From positions 172,192 to 236,191 of the forward strand of contig JAPDKB010000002.1 in NCBI GenBank assembly GCA_029258795.1: a stretch of 64,000 nucleotides of DNA, in the 5' to 3' direction. Made by a program: the position numbers and the translations under genes. Within the stretch, counting starts at the first letter, position 1; each line of letters starts with the position of its first letter. Below are positions 26,901 to 34,946 of the stretch, piece after piece. The DNA is from an archaeon. Its GTDB lineage: Archaea > EX4484-52 > WAPT01. Under the pieces are notes generated by a model. The model was given only the letters and a program-made list of their open reading frames with translations, did not search any database and was not told the origin of the DNA.

Positions 26901-27971
26901 AGCGCCGCTTGGTGGTTGGGTGGTTTGAGGTGATTGTGGGGATGGGAGTGTTTTCCTCACCATCTCGATCTCGGATTGTAATGAAGCTATCTTGGAAGTT
27001 AGCTCAGTCATCCTGGAACTTAGGCGAGTATACATATTTTTGAGCTCTTCAATTTGTCTTTGAGGCACCGCTGAAACTGCGGACGGTGGTTGTACAGTAG
27101 GTGTGGTGCTTGAAGCTGCTTTCGGAATCGAAGATGAAATCTTTGCAATATCACTAACCTTTCTTTCCAGCGCCTCCAGCCGTGACCTCAGCGCTGACAC
27201 CTCAACCTGAAGTTTAGTATCAACAGGCGCCGCAGGGGAAGAGGGGGTAACGGGCTTACCCGGAATCACTGTACCGGGTCTCAGTTTCAGAGCATTGACC
27301 TCCCTTTCCATGGCAGCAAGCCTTGCCTGCAGGGAGGTAAGCTGTGTTTTTATTGAGGTAATGAGAGCATCGGATGGTGCTGATGTTGGGGCAGTGGGTG
27401 ATGCTGCCGATGGAACCGCAGTTTTGTCAGCAGGTTTGGATGAGAGCTTTTGAATCTCCTGTTGAAATGCATCAATCCTTTTCTTTAGCTCTTCCAGGTC
27501 CTTAATTCGCACAGCTTCCTTTTCAACCTTTTCAAGCCTGCTTTTCAATTCTTCAACATTCTCGGTGAGTTTCTGGACTTCCTCAACATCAAGCTTTTCC
27601 AGAACATCCAGCTTTTTCAGGTTCTCCAGTGCAGAGAGTATGGCCTCAACGCTGTCCTGCATTTCCTTTATCTCATCCCGAAAAATCTCGATTTCTTCCG
27701 AGCCCTTCAACACGTCAAGCTTGAGCACGAGTTCATTGTTTTCCACATCATCCAACCGCTTCTCAATATCATCCAGCCGCTTGAGAAGTGTCTCAACTTT
27801 ACCCTTTTCGCTCTTTTGAGAAGCCTCTTTCTTTATATTCTCAAGCTCCTCATATAAGTTCTCCAGTTTCTGGTTAACATCCACACCGAGAAGCTCCATT
27901 TTGTTCTTGAGCTCTTCCAGTGAGTTTTCAACTTTTTTTATTCTTTTAGTGAGAACAGAATCATCACCCAT
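23934..27971 (-). CDS. Giant cytoplasmic coiled-coil protein
   Basis: The product (1345 aa) has no signal peptide, membrane helix or Walker motifs, so it is not an SMC ATPase. Residues 1-175 and roughly 400-1330 are heptad-rich coiled coil. Between about 175 and 390 are four short coiled segments of the form LxxRLxALERxV, each separated by linkers rich in Pro, Ala, Ser and Thr. This pattern suggests an extended, flexible cytoskeletal or tethering protein. The ATG at 27971 follows GGGTGGGATGGTT; a TATA box at 28021-28033 fits a short leader. It ends 28 nt from the end of the pilin-like operon. Confidence 0.72.
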   Translation of the reverse strand: MGDDSVLTKRIKKVENSLEELKNKMELLGVDVNQKLENLYEELENIKKEASQKSEKGKVETLLKRLDDIEKRLDDVENNELVLKLDVLKGSEEIEIFRDEIKEMQDSVEAILSALENLKKLDVLEKLDVEEVQKLTENVEELKSRLEKVEKEAVRIKDLEELKKRIDAFQQEIQKLSSKPADKTAVPSAASPTAPTSAPSDALITSIKTQLTSLQARLAAMEREVNALKLRPGTVIPGKPVTPSSPAAPVDTKLQVEVSALRSRLEALERKVSDIAKISSSIPKAASSTTPTVQPPSAVSAVPQRQIEELKNMYTRLSSRMTELTSKIASLQSEIEMVRKTLPSPQSPQTTQPPSGATTPAPQPATKSVDQEKLANLSASLEALRSEMEKTKKELLLKVELLEGKLKGGSAAPQQIDTKGLEELEKRIWKEFENVKQELNKLKTSPPTGAKKEEWEEKETIKKLESKLESLEKDFLKIKEDISKISQSVHEKEEKHGEEELKALQKRVDAALSSLKPKLEVLEKRIEEIEKQSKESVHGKEHDVFRKVKELEREITRVDAGLMAVEDALKGLGDELRKEKYASKEELEKVDERLKSRIEEVEHSIDELENYISSIGKMEKRMKHIEKEFNDAMKKMNDFWDAYETLRKEIREASKKVEQFNKILEEYEKKGENFEDKAEKVEKNLNKMKKNIEKISKIQKDIDEIHSTVESVESGLNNVFRRVNKLENRDFEVLRRKIEELERALDELKILEQDANHVVKSYKQVLKRFKDVEKTSTRASTLVEEIENDVVELSAGMESMKKRIEVVEKAVENIKKDVKELEQIKSEVGDEIDPIKRDVELLSRKIEEIKTRMENVEKNIEKKKDKEEIEKLREKLKEHGEMLKNVNLLDTEVRGIRRDVDSISMKIETLEKEKRGDVEKVLKSLKERLEDAEEEIDEVRVAVKMLESKIEDAGSGAQKLMEMEIGKVRNEVETILNELSEMKSKVRELDNLKDSVDRLDENVDAIKALQDAVTKLQAENQMLRREFESLKEYKDEHTQLNKRIASLQEELRKMVLKVNESAKFKEEAEKGLTEINKKLAALERALAEGGVKKDEAELDAKINNMEKKYSELLHKISFLESRMSNLPKEIAGSTDAKIKSVIEELIKAVNDMENALTAIKEKQSEIENLRQKEMMMEKSVEQRFNLIKSSIDSFSSRMEQIASNLQKMQSEINFLKMMRDEIIDEVNAMVSKALEDFKEEELKVDKMESYVNDRLDKLEDEVERRFAIIMDKIERDLESKFRSVASEVMKVEREEQEDEDAVSVLASRLRALEKENALLKFELEKLRKLYGRLVELKDKSPMVIE

Positions 27972-28020
27972 AACCATCCCACCCATTAAAGCTTCAATTA
28001 AAAGTTTGAGAAAACCTGTA

Positions 28021-28033
28021 TATAAAATTATAC
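28021..28033 (-). promoter_or_regulatory. TATA box for the giant coiled-coil gene
   Basis: The complement of TATAAAATTATAC lies 50-62 nt upstream of the ATG at 27971, which would give a leader of about 25 nt with a ribosome binding site. Confidence 0.45.
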
Positions 28034-28080
28034 ACATAGCGGATTAAATGGGGTGCGCCTGCTTTTTTCGCGTTTTCGTT

Positions 28081-28464
28081 TTATATAGCTTCAATTAACT
28101 TCAGCAAGCGTTCCGTCCTTTCTTTGAGATCCTCCGCAAACTTTTTCTTCAAATCATCAATATTTATTGCCTGGTAAACGTAGAATCTGCCTTTCTTGCC
28201 GCCAGTACAGCATCTCGCTTCCCTCTTAACGAATCCATCCTCATAAAGCTCAGCAAGAATTCTGCTCACCGTGGTTTTGTCCTTCCCCACAATGGATGAG
28301 AGCTCATCCACACACATACCTTTATCTTGCTTCATGAGTTCCAGAAGGCATGTTATCTCGGTATGGTTCAGGTTGTAGAATCTTTCCAGGAACTCAGATA
28401 AAGCATCATAATTAATACCTTTACTCTTTTTTTTCTGAGTTTTTCTTGTTGTTTTAGGTCCCAT
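28081..28464 (-). CDS. Winged-helix transcription regulator with Cys pair (TrmB/MarR-like)
   Basis: The 127-residue protein has a basic N-terminal tail, a winged-helix domain (about 35-105) with recognition helix region KDKTTVSRILAELYEDGFV, and a C-terminal helix likely used to dimerise. A CC-TGGKKGRF motif sits in the wing, so DNA binding could respond to thiol oxidation or metal. It is divergent from a thioredoxin gene, and the gap holds a 9-bp inverted repeat (28496-28530). A redox regulator of thioredoxin and of itself is the simplest reading, but is not proven. Confidence 0.72.
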   Translation of the reverse strand: MGPKTTRKTQKKKSKGINYDALSEFLERFYNLNHTEITCLLELMKQDKGMCVDELSSIVGKDKTTVSRILAELYEDGFVKREARCCTGGKKGRFYVYQAINIDDLKKKFAEDLKERTERLLKLIEAI

Positions 28465-28495
28465 ACTTTAGCTTCTTTTTGAACATCTATTTAAA

Positions 28496-28530
28496 GTTTT
28501 TGTATGAAATTGTAGATATCTTACAAAAAC
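28496..28530. promoter_or_regulatory. Operator-like inverted repeat between regulator and thioredoxin genes
   Basis: GTTTTTGTA (28496-28504) and TACAAAAAC (28522-28530) are perfect 9-nt inverted arms separated by 17 nt, with centres 26 nt apart. They adjoin the shared TATA-like stretch TATTTAAAG (about 28488-28496) and cover the probable thioredoxin transcription start. This position suits a dimeric or paired repressor site. Confidence 0.6.
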
Positions 28531-28544
28531 AAAGGTGAGACTAC

Positions 28545-28874
28545 ATGGCAGGAAATGTCATCGAAATAAAAAACAAGGATGAGTTTGAAAAAGAAGTTTT
28601 GAAAGGAGATGCTCCAGTGGTGGTGGATTTTTGGGCAGAGTGGTGCATGCCATGCAGGATGATGGCTCCTGTGCTGGAGGAGCTTGCAACAGAGATGAAT
28701 GATGTGCGCTTCTTCAAGGTCAACGTGGATGAGGTGAGAGATGTTGCAATGGAGTATGGTATAATGAGCATACCGACTTTCATAGTTTTCAAAGGTGGGA
28801 AGGAAGCCGGCAGGATCGTGGGAGCAATGCCGAAGGATGTGTTCAGGAAGAAGTTGGAGGAATTGCTGCAGTGA
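28545..28874 (+). CDS. trx: Thioredoxin
   Basis: The 109-residue protein has the thioredoxin fold and the active site WAEWCMPCRM, with the cis-Pro loop at SIPTFIVF. It reduces disulfides in the cytoplasm. It is longer than archaeal glutaredoxin-like thioredoxins and matches the bacterial-type length. An AAAGGTGAGA site precedes the ATG. The divergent winged-helix regulator and the inverted repeat between them suggest redox control. Confidence 0.93.
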   Translation: MAGNVIEIKNKDEFEKEVLKGDAPVVVDFWAEWCMPCRMMAPVLEELATEMNDVRFFKVNVDEVRDVAMEYGIMSIPTFIVFKGGKEAGRIVGAMPKDVFRKKLEELLQ

Positions 28875-28948
28875 TATGGTTTAATTTTTAAAAGTGCACA
28901 CTCACAACTAATTCTTATTCAGCAGAATAAAACGAGCAGGTGGTGAAG

Positions 28949-29527
28949 ATGGCGGAAGAGGTTGTAATACTTGCGGGCGTGCCTGGAGCAGGGAAAACAA
29001 GCGTTGCGGAACTCGCAATTAAAGAAATGGGCGAGAAAGGGAAGGAATACAAGATAGTCAATTTTGGAGATGTACTCTTCGAGCTGATGAAGAAGGATGG
29101 TGTGGTGGAGCACAAGGATGAGATAAGGGCCAAGGTTGATCAGGCGACGTATGTGAAATACCAGAAAGCTGCTGCCGAAAAGATAGCACAGGAGGAAGGA
29201 AAGGTCATAGTCACCACCCACATGTCTCTCATGACACCGTCCGGATTTTATCCTGGACTGCCCACCTACGTGCTGGAAAGGCTAAAACCGAGCAGGATAA
29301 TCATAATTGAGGCTCCTCCCGAAGACATAAGAAAAAGGCAGGAGGAAGATACAACCAGAGTTAGGGGTTATGATTTTGAAAAGGACATTGAAACTTATCA
29401 GGAGTTCAACAGAATGTATGCTGTGGCTTATTCGGCTATGAGTGGAGCACGACTCAAAATAATCCAGAACCTGCAGGGGAAGCTGAAGGAAGCTGCTGAG
29501 GAGTTCGTCAGGGCGCTTGAATTGTGA
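28949..29527 (+). CDS. adkA: Archaeal adenylate kinase
   Basis: The 192-residue enzyme interconverts ATP, ADP and AMP. The P-loop GVPGAGKT is at residues 9-16, followed by NFGDVLFE and the basic lid segment ending in RKRQEEDTTRVR. These are the marks of the trimeric archaeal AdkA family rather than bacterial Adk. The ATG at 28949 follows AGGTGGTG; the GTG at 28940 is less likely. A TATA-like TTTAATTTTTAAAAG at about 28882-28896 precedes it. The M42 peptidase follows closely. Confidence 0.95.
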   Translation: MAEEVVILAGVPGAGKTSVAELAIKEMGEKGKEYKIVNFGDVLFELMKKDGVVEHKDEIRAKVDQATYVKYQKAAAEKIAQEEGKVIVTTHMSLMTPSGFYPGLPTYVLERLKPSRIIIIEAPPEDIRKRQEEDTTRVRGYDFEKDIETYQEFNRMYAVAYSAMSGARLKIIQNLQGKLKEAAEEFVRALEL

Positions 29528-29548
29528 TGAGTGCTGGAGGTGGTTGTC

Positions 29549-30613
29549 ATGGCGGTTAAAGATTATGTGATTCAACTTTCCAACCTTCCGGGGGTTTCCG
29601 GTAGGGAGAAGGAGGTTAGAGAGTACATAAAGAAGGAGCTGGGAAAGTACTGCCAAAATGTTGAGGAGGACAGTTTGGGTAACGTTATCGCGAGAATCGG
29701 AAAGGGGGATTTCAAAATAATGGTTGCAGCGCACATGGATGAGATAGGTATGGCTGTAAAGTACATCGATGAGAAGGGATTCATCAAGTTCACAACAATA
29801 GGCGGCATTTTTGACCAGACGCTTCTCAACCAGAGGGTTGTGGTGCACACAAGGAAGGGGAAGATCGTGGGTGTGATTGGTTGCAAACCACCCCACTTGA
29901 TGAAGGATGAAGAAAGAAAGAAGGCCGTTGAAGTGGAGGACATGTTCATCGATGTTGGCGCTAAAGACAGGAAGAATGCGGAGAAGATGGGTATAGAGAT
30001 TGGCAACCCGGTAACCATCATGATTGAAGCGGTGGAGATGGCGAACAACAAGCTCACGGGTAAGGCGTTCGATAACAGGGTTGGTTGTGCTGTGCTGCTG
30101 GAGCTTGCAAAGAAGCTCAGCAGGAAGAAGCCAAAAGCCACAATATATTTCGTTGCAACAACCCAGGAAGAGGTGGGGCTGAAAGGAGCAAGGGTGGCAG
30201 CGTTCCGCATCAACCCAGATATTGCTCTCGCCATAGATACTTGTGTTGCGGGAGATCATCCTGGGGTGAAGGAGGAGGAAGCACCTGTCAAGATGGGTAA
30301 AGGTCCGGCAATAACTCTAATAGATGGTGGCGGCTACGGACTGATAGCCCCTGAAAAGCTGGTGGACGCTGTAAAAACCATAGCAGAAAAGAAAAAAATT
30401 CCGTATCAGCTGGAAGTTGCAGAAGGAGGCACCACCGATGCCACAATCATAAACCTTACCAGAGAGGGCATACCTGCCACCACCATCTCAATTCCAGCCA
30501 GATACATCCACAGCCCTGTGGAAATGATAGACATAAGTGACGCGGAAAATGCCGTCAAGCTGCTTGAGGCAGTGGTGGAAAATGCCGAGGAGCTGAAGAG
30601 AGCACTCAGTTAA
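29549..30613 (+). CDS. M42-family aminopeptidase (TET-type)
   Basis: The 354-residue metallopeptidase carries the M42 signatures AAHMDEIG, AFDNRVG and TTQEEVGLKGA, with Asp, Glu and His metal ligands and an IHSPVE ending. Archaeal members assemble into dodecameric tetrahedra that trim peptides released by the proteasome. The ATG at 29549 follows GGAGGTGG; a GTG at 29531 is upstream of that site. It sits 21 nt after adkA and is probably cotranscribed with it. Confidence 0.93.
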   Translation: MAVKDYVIQLSNLPGVSGREKEVREYIKKELGKYCQNVEEDSLGNVIARIGKGDFKIMVAAHMDEIGMAVKYIDEKGFIKFTTIGGIFDQTLLNQRVVVHTRKGKIVGVIGCKPPHLMKDEERKKAVEVEDMFIDVGAKDRKNAEKMGIEIGNPVTIMIEAVEMANNKLTGKAFDNRVGCAVLLELAKKLSRKKPKATIYFVATTQEEVGLKGARVAAFRINPDIALAIDTCVAGDHPGVKEEEAPVKMGKGPAITLIDGGGYGLIAPEKLVDAVKTIAEKKKIPYQLEVAEGGTTDATIINLTREGIPATTISIPARYIHSPVEMIDISDAENAVKLLEAVVENAEELKRALS

Positions 30614-30620
30614 GCTTTGT

Positions 30621-31256
30621 TTACCTCAACACCGCAACGACCGTAGTTTTATCGTCTCTATAGCTCCTCTCCTTTTTCTCTGCAAGTTTCACAAGCTCCC
30701 TGCAGATATGAGAAGCTTCTCTCGCCTTGCTCACCACACTGGCGATATCTTCTGGCTTGAGAATCGAGCTTATTCCATCTGTGGCAAGCACCACAACATC
30801 TCCTTTCTCAAGCTCAACCTTTCTTTCATGCACCCTTATGTGCTCTTCTCCAATCGCCTGAAGCAGCACACCACCGCGCAAATCTTCAAGCGTGGTGAGC
30901 ATTTTCGCCTTCCCATCTCGTATCAGATAAGCCATGCTGTCTCCAACCCAGCAGAGCTCCGCAGCGTTGTTTTTTATCAGCATTGCGGTTATGGTCGTGT
31001 ATCCACACTCCCTCATCTTCCTCGCTCTGTTAACCAGCTGATTCACATGCAGAATGGCATCGCCTAACTTTCCGTACTTTCTGACCGCATCTGGCAGGAG
31101 CTTTCCAACAAGTCTGGCCGCTTCTCCTCCACCCGCGGGAATGGAAACACCGTCCATGACAGCATAAAGGTTGAGAGCAGCATCAACAACATAAGTGTCT
31201 TCATTCTCCATATGATCCTTGCCCTTGACGCTTATCGCTGCATGCTCGAGTATCAC
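30621..31256 (-). CDS. PP2C-family (PPM) serine/threonine phosphatase
   Basis: The 211-residue protein shows the PPM metal-binding motifs in order: NEDTY, YAVMDGV, WVGDS, ATDGIS and DDKTTVV. It is a minimal catalytic domain and presumably removes phosphate from Ser/Thr of proteins in the cytoplasm. The target is unknown; no kinase lies next to it. The start is a GTG at 31256, about 25 nt downstream of the TATA-like ATTTAAATG on the minus strand, so the mRNA is probably leaderless. Confidence 0.88.
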   Translation of the reverse strand: MILEHAAISVKGKDHMENEDTYVVDAALNLYAVMDGVSIPAGGGEAARLVGKLLPDAVRKYGKLGDAILHVNQLVNRARKMRECGYTTITAMLIKNNAAELCWVGDSMAYLIRDGKAKMLTTLEDLRGGVLLQAIGEEHIRVHERKVELEKGDVVVLATDGISSILKPEDIASVVSKAREASHICRELVKLAEKKERSYRDDKTTVVAVLR

Positions 31257-31340
31257 AATTATTCATTCCGACTACACATCATTTAAATTTTAACTGCAAA
31301 AATGAAACATTAATCGCAATTTTCAAAGGATGTGGTGGGT

Positions 31341-31649
31341 ATGTCAAGTAAAAAAATTAAAAGCGTGGAAGAAATGATATCCATCCTGAAAAAGCATGAG
31401 AAACATCTAAGGGAGGAATATGGAGTCAAATCCATAGGCATCTTTGGATCTGCGGTTCGAGGAGAGCTGAAAGAAGATAGTGATATAGATGTTCTCGTGG
31501 AGTTCGAAAGCCCGATCAGCCTTTTCAAATTCTTGGAGCTTGAAGAGTACTTGGAGAAAATTCTGGGAAGAAAGGTTGATCTCGTCTCCAAAAAAGCTTT
31601 GAAACCGAACATCGGAAAACGAATCCTCAGAGAGGTAGTTTCCGTATGA
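31341..31649 (+). CDS. mntA: MntA-type minimal nucleotidyltransferase antitoxin
   Basis: The 102-residue protein has the nucleotidyltransferase motif IFGSAVRGELKEDSDIDVLVEF (GS followed by DxD) of MNT antitoxins. In HepT/MntA modules it transfers AMP residues onto a Tyr next to the HepT active site, neutralising the toxin. It overlaps the hepT start by 4 nt. The ATG at 31341 follows GATGTGGTGGGT. Confidence 0.87.
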   Translation: MSSKKIKSVEEMISILKKHEKHLREEYGVKSIGIFGSAVRGELKEDSDIDVLVEFESPISLFKFLELEEYLEKILGRKVDLVSKKALKPNIGKRILREVVSV

Positions 31650-31990
31650 GTGATAGAACCTATAAAGATTATGTTCTTGATATACTCAATTCAATCGAGG
31701 AGATTGAGGAATTCATTAGAGGGATGGACTTCGAGGACTTCGTTAATGATAGAAAAACAATCAATGCTGTGCTGCGAAGCTTAGAAGTCATGGGTGAAGC
31801 TGCTAAAAAGATCCCAGAAGAAGTAAAAAAGAACCATTCATCAATCCCATGGAAACAGATGGCTGGGATGAGAGATAAACTAATCCACGAATATCACGGT
31901 GTAGATTTGGAGATTGTCTGGGAGGTGATAGATAAAGAAATCCCAGCTCTAAAACCTGAATTTGAAAAAATACTTGAAGAGATCGAATAA
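31646..31990 (+). CDS. hepT: HepT-family HEPN ribonuclease toxin
   Basis: The 114-residue helical protein carries the HEPN catalytic motif RDKLIHEYHG, that is R-x4-H-x-Y, in which the Tyr is the AMPylation site used by MntA. It is the RNA-cleaving toxin of the HepT/MntA pair. Its ATG overlaps the mntA stop codon, as expected for balanced expression. All catalytic residues are intact, so the module looks functional. Confidence 0.87.
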   Translation: MSDRTYKDYVLDILNSIEEIEEFIRGMDFEDFVNDRKTINAVLRSLEVMGEAAKKIPEEVKKNHSSIPWKQMAGMRDKLIHEYHGVDLEIVWEVIDKEIPALKPEFEKILEEIE

Positions 31991-32000
31991 CCAAGAAAAG

Positions 32001-32735
32001 TTAAATCAGCCCTCTTCTCCGCATATTCCTCTCGACAAAAGGATAGGGCTCCAGGTATTCAAGCTCTATGTCGTGGAGGGAGAAGCCCGAAACTTTCAGA
32101 ATCTCAGCAAGTTTCTGAACATTTTCCATGCCGAAGACATCAAACATGACGGCAGGCCAAACTTTCACGTGAGATTCCTTTAGCTTCCTTAGAGCTTCGA
32201 TCTGCAGGTGGAAGTACTCGCCTTTTGCTCCTGAAATTCTCTCAAAACTCTCCTCATCCCAACCCTTGACAGAGATTCTGACCATGAGATTTCTCACGCC
32301 TGATAAGAGCTCGTGGACATCATCGCTTTGCCCTATCATGATTCCATTCGTCTCCAGGATGAACCGCGCTTTCTTTCCGCAGCTGCTGGCCACGCCATCC
32401 ACCACATTTACCACATGCACCGCACTTTTAACTCCAAGCACCGGCTCGGCTCCACTAATTCTGAAAAGAGCTCTGCCGTGCTTTTCCGCAAGCGCAACCA
32501 GCTTGGATGCAACGCCCTGAGAAGAGTAAAAGGCCCCGTGCTTCTCCGGATGAAGATTGCGATAATAGTTCCAGCAGTACGCACAAAGCAGGTTGCAGCC
32601 CATGGCATCGGCTGTGGCTATCCCTCCATAATACGGAGCGAATCTGAAGCGATAGTACTTCCTCCTTCCTCTCTCATCCATCACAATGCTCTCCACTTTT
32701 CTTGCCCTTTCCACCGGGTCAAACGGAATTAGCAT
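32001..32735 (-). CDS. Radical SAM protein of unknown substrate
   Basis: The 244-residue enzyme has the cluster motif CNLLCAYC (CxxxCxxC) near residue 47 and the following GAEPVLG region that binds SAM. Downstream of the TIM-barrel core there is no SPASM cluster. It resembles pyruvate formate-lyase-activating and wybutosine-type small radical SAM proteins in layout, but the reaction cannot be named. It lies 12 nt downstream of a nucleotide kinase-like gene on the same strand. Confidence 0.78.
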   Translation of the reverse strand: MLIPFDPVERARKVESIVMDERGRRKYYRFRFAPYYGGIATADAMGCNLLCAYCWNYYRNLHPEKHGAFYSSQGVASKLVALAEKHGRALFRISGAEPVLGVKSAVHVVNVVDGVASSCGKKARFILETNGIMIGQSDDVHELLSGVRNLMVRISVKGWDEESFERISGAKGEYFHLQIEALRKLKESHVKVWPAVMFDVFGMENVQKLAEILKVSGFSLHDIELEYLEPYPFVERNMRRRGLI

Positions 32736-32747
32736 TTTTCCACCATC

Positions 32748-33344
32748 TCAAAACTCCGCCTTATCAAGTAACCCGCTTTTTTCCAGAAAGCAGATCACGA
32801 TCTCCTTAACCTTTTCAGCCGGGGCATGCTCCACATTGAGGACAAGGTCAAACACCTCCAGCTCTTTTCCCAGCGTGAATCCGTAGATTTTTTTGTAGAG
32901 CTCGACGTTCTCCCTGTCTCGCTTCTTAACATACTCCATAGCATCTTCCAAGCTTATGCCGTCTCTTCTGCTTATCCTCTCAGCCCTTGTTTTCTGGCTT
33001 GCCTGCAACCATATCTTTATCCCTTTTCCCCACACCCAAGGTAGCGCCCAGGACGTTATGGTGCAGTTGCCCTTTTTAGCCCTCTCTATGAGCATCTCAT
33101 CAAGTTTTTTATCAAAGTTAGGATCCTCCTTTCTTTTCCTCAGAAACTCCATACCTTCAGGAGTTTCCCACCAGTTTTCTGTTGGCTCGTAACCTTCCTG
33201 CCTCGCAATTTCCTTCAGCATGTCCCCTCCACACACGTAATCAATGCCGTAATGATCAGCAAGAGCTTTTGCAAGTGTGGATTTACCCACACCGGCCATT
33301 CCGCTTATGATGATGGGAGGGATAATTCTCTTTGTTTCACTCAC
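32748..33344 (-). CDS. Cytidylate/adenylate kinase-like P-loop kinase
   Basis: The 198-residue protein has a P-loop ISGMAGVGKST near residue 14, a GGDMLKEIA segment like the CMP-binding GGDxFR of archaeal cytidylate kinase, and RAERISRRDG in the lid. It is somewhat longer than typical archaeal CMP kinase because of an insertion containing ENWWETPEGMEFLR. Cytidylate kinase is the best guess. The GTG at 33344 has GAGGGGTGA 6 nt upstream and avoids overlap with the DHH gene. Confidence 0.72.
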   Translation of the reverse strand: MSETKRIIPPIIISGMAGVGKSTLAKALADHYGIDYVCGGDMLKEIARQEGYEPTENWWETPEGMEFLRKRKEDPNFDKKLDEMLIERAKKGNCTITSWALPWVWGKGIKIWLQASQKTRAERISRRDGISLEDAMEYVKKRDRENVELYKKIYGFTLGKELEVFDLVLNVEHAPAEKVKEIVICFLEKSGLLDKAEF

Positions 33345-33349
33345 AATGA

Positions 33350-34912
33350 TCACCCCTCAGCAACCCTCTTTTTAACAGCTTCCTTTATCTTTTCATGCAT
33401 TTCCTCTTCTGCCCTGAAGCTGTATGCAACATCATGACCTCCCGGTTCAGCAATGCCCTCAATCTCCTCTTTCAGCATGTTCCCAAGCACATCCTTCGCA
33501 AAGAATTCTGATGCCTTACCCTCATCCACCCGCACTATAACATTCTCACCCACAAAACAGAAGAGAGCCACACTCTTACCTTTCTCTTCCTTCAGCTTTT
33601 CGAAGAGCAGCCCTGTGCTTCTTCCCGCAGGAGGATACTGCCATCCCTTCCCCTTGAGCTCGGAGAACGCCACAACAATGTCCTTTCCCTCCACAACTTC
33701 CAAGGATGATGACATCTCACCCATCCTGCTCTCGATCATGCTGCTGATGGTTGGGTAAAGAACATCCACCATTTCCTTAAACCTCTCATCCCTAAGCATT
33801 CTCTCCACAAACAAAACATCCAGCCTCGTGTTAAGAACCGTGATTACGTAATCAAGAACCCATCTCACCTTTTCCACAAATTCTTCCCCCCAGACCTCCT
33901 TAGCTTTTTCCACAATTTCCTCAGCCCTTTCTCCCTTGCTCTTATCCGCGATGACGGCTAGAGCGCAGATAAGCAAATCGTGTTCATCAGGATTATTGAC
34001 CAGCTCCAGCATTTCATAGAGAATCAAGGCGGTGTTCTCATTCTTATCTCCACCCCAGAGATAGGGGTTCAGGACAGAGTTCACAACATCTTCCACATTT
34101 TCGTCAGGAGGGTGGTGGTCAACCACCACAACTTTGAAACCATCGGCACGAGCCAGTTTTAGCGCATCAACATCATCTTTAGTTGAGCCGTTGTCAAGGA
34201 TGACAAGCACGGTATTTTCTGCTTCCCCTCCCAAACTCTGCATGTCCAGCAAAGCATCCTCAATAGTATAGGATGGCTTCCTCATCCCGAAAAACCTGAT
34301 TTGCGGAGATTTCACCTTCAGTTTTTTGCTCATTATTTCGACAAGCTTTCCGAATAAGAGCGCGGAGGCAACACCGTCAAGGTCAAGATGGTACTTGACA
34401 ACGAACATCTTGTTCTTTTCCACACATTCAAGCAGAACAGATATTGATTTTCTCAAAAGCTCCGCTTTTTTGCCTTCACACCCCCCTACAACGGAAGCCA
34501 TAATTTCATTCTTAACACTTTCTTTTCCTTTTTCCAGTTCCTCAAGAAATTTCTCCGCTTCCTCTTTGCTCGCTTTTTCAGCTCCGACCAGCACGAAGGA
34601 GGGAATGTTCTTTTTTTCATCCCAACCTTTCAGTATTTGAGCAACAATAACATCCCCCCTATTTATCTCCGGAAAAGCCCTGATGCCCCTGCCCTGAAAA
34701 GCCGCAGTCATGATACTGCCTGTGTTGTCCTCAAGCCGGAAGAGTGTGGGCCCCTTCGTCTCCCTCACAGAAACAACTTTAGCCACCACTGTATAGGTCT
34801 TTCCCAGTCCTTCGTCATTTTTCAAGGTCTCGATGGTGACCTTTTCTTGAGATTTTAAACTTTCCTTCGGCACAGAATCTTCGGGTTTTGACATATTGGG
34901 TTTGTTTTCCAT
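33350..34912 (-). CDS. OB-fold plus DHH-family phosphoesterase (RecJ-like)
   Basis: The 520-residue protein has an N-terminal OB-fold domain (about 20-120), then a DHH phosphoesterase core with HLDLDGVASA, VILDNGS and VVDHHPPDE motifs, and a DHHA1-type C-terminus with EPGGHDVAYSF. This arrangement is that of archaeal RecJ/GAN-related and NrnA-like exonucleases acting on single-stranded DNA or RNA ends. The ATG at 34912 is chosen because a TATA box (34931-34943) lies inside the longer frame to 34996, about 25 nt upstream of this codon. Confidence 0.85.
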   Translation of the reverse strand: MENKPNMSKPEDSVPKESLKSQEKVTIETLKNDEGLGKTYTVVAKVVSVRETKGPTLFRLEDNTGSIMTAAFQGRGIRAFPEINRGDVIVAQILKGWDEKKNIPSFVLVGAEKASKEEAEKFLEELEKGKESVKNEIMASVVGGCEGKKAELLRKSISVLLECVEKNKMFVVKYHLDLDGVASALLFGKLVEIMSKKLKVKSPQIRFFGMRKPSYTIEDALLDMQSLGGEAENTVLVILDNGSTKDDVDALKLARADGFKVVVVDHHPPDENVEDVVNSVLNPYLWGGDKNENTALILYEMLELVNNPDEHDLLICALAVIADKSKGERAEEIVEKAKEVWGEEFVEKVRWVLDYVITVLNTRLDVLFVERMLRDERFKEMVDVLYPTISSMIESRMGEMSSSLEVVEGKDIVVAFSELKGKGWQYPPAGRSTGLLFEKLKEEKGKSVALFCFVGENVIVRVDEGKASEFFAKDVLGNMLKEEIEGIAEPGGHDVAYSFRAEEEMHEKIKEAVKKRVAEG

Positions 34913-34930
34913 ACATAGTTTGGTTAGGTG

Positions 34931-34943
34931 AAAAATTTTAAAG
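34931..34943 (-). promoter_or_regulatory. TATA box for the OB-DHH gene
   Basis: On the minus strand CTTTAAAATTTTT lies 19-31 nt before the ATG at 34912, which argues for a leaderless transcript and against the longer upstream start. Confidence 0.5.
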
Positions 34944-34946
34944 AAA

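Noticed and set aside
23934..27971. SMC/Rad50-like ATPase
   Set aside because: No Walker A, Walker B or signature motif at either end of the giant coiled coil.
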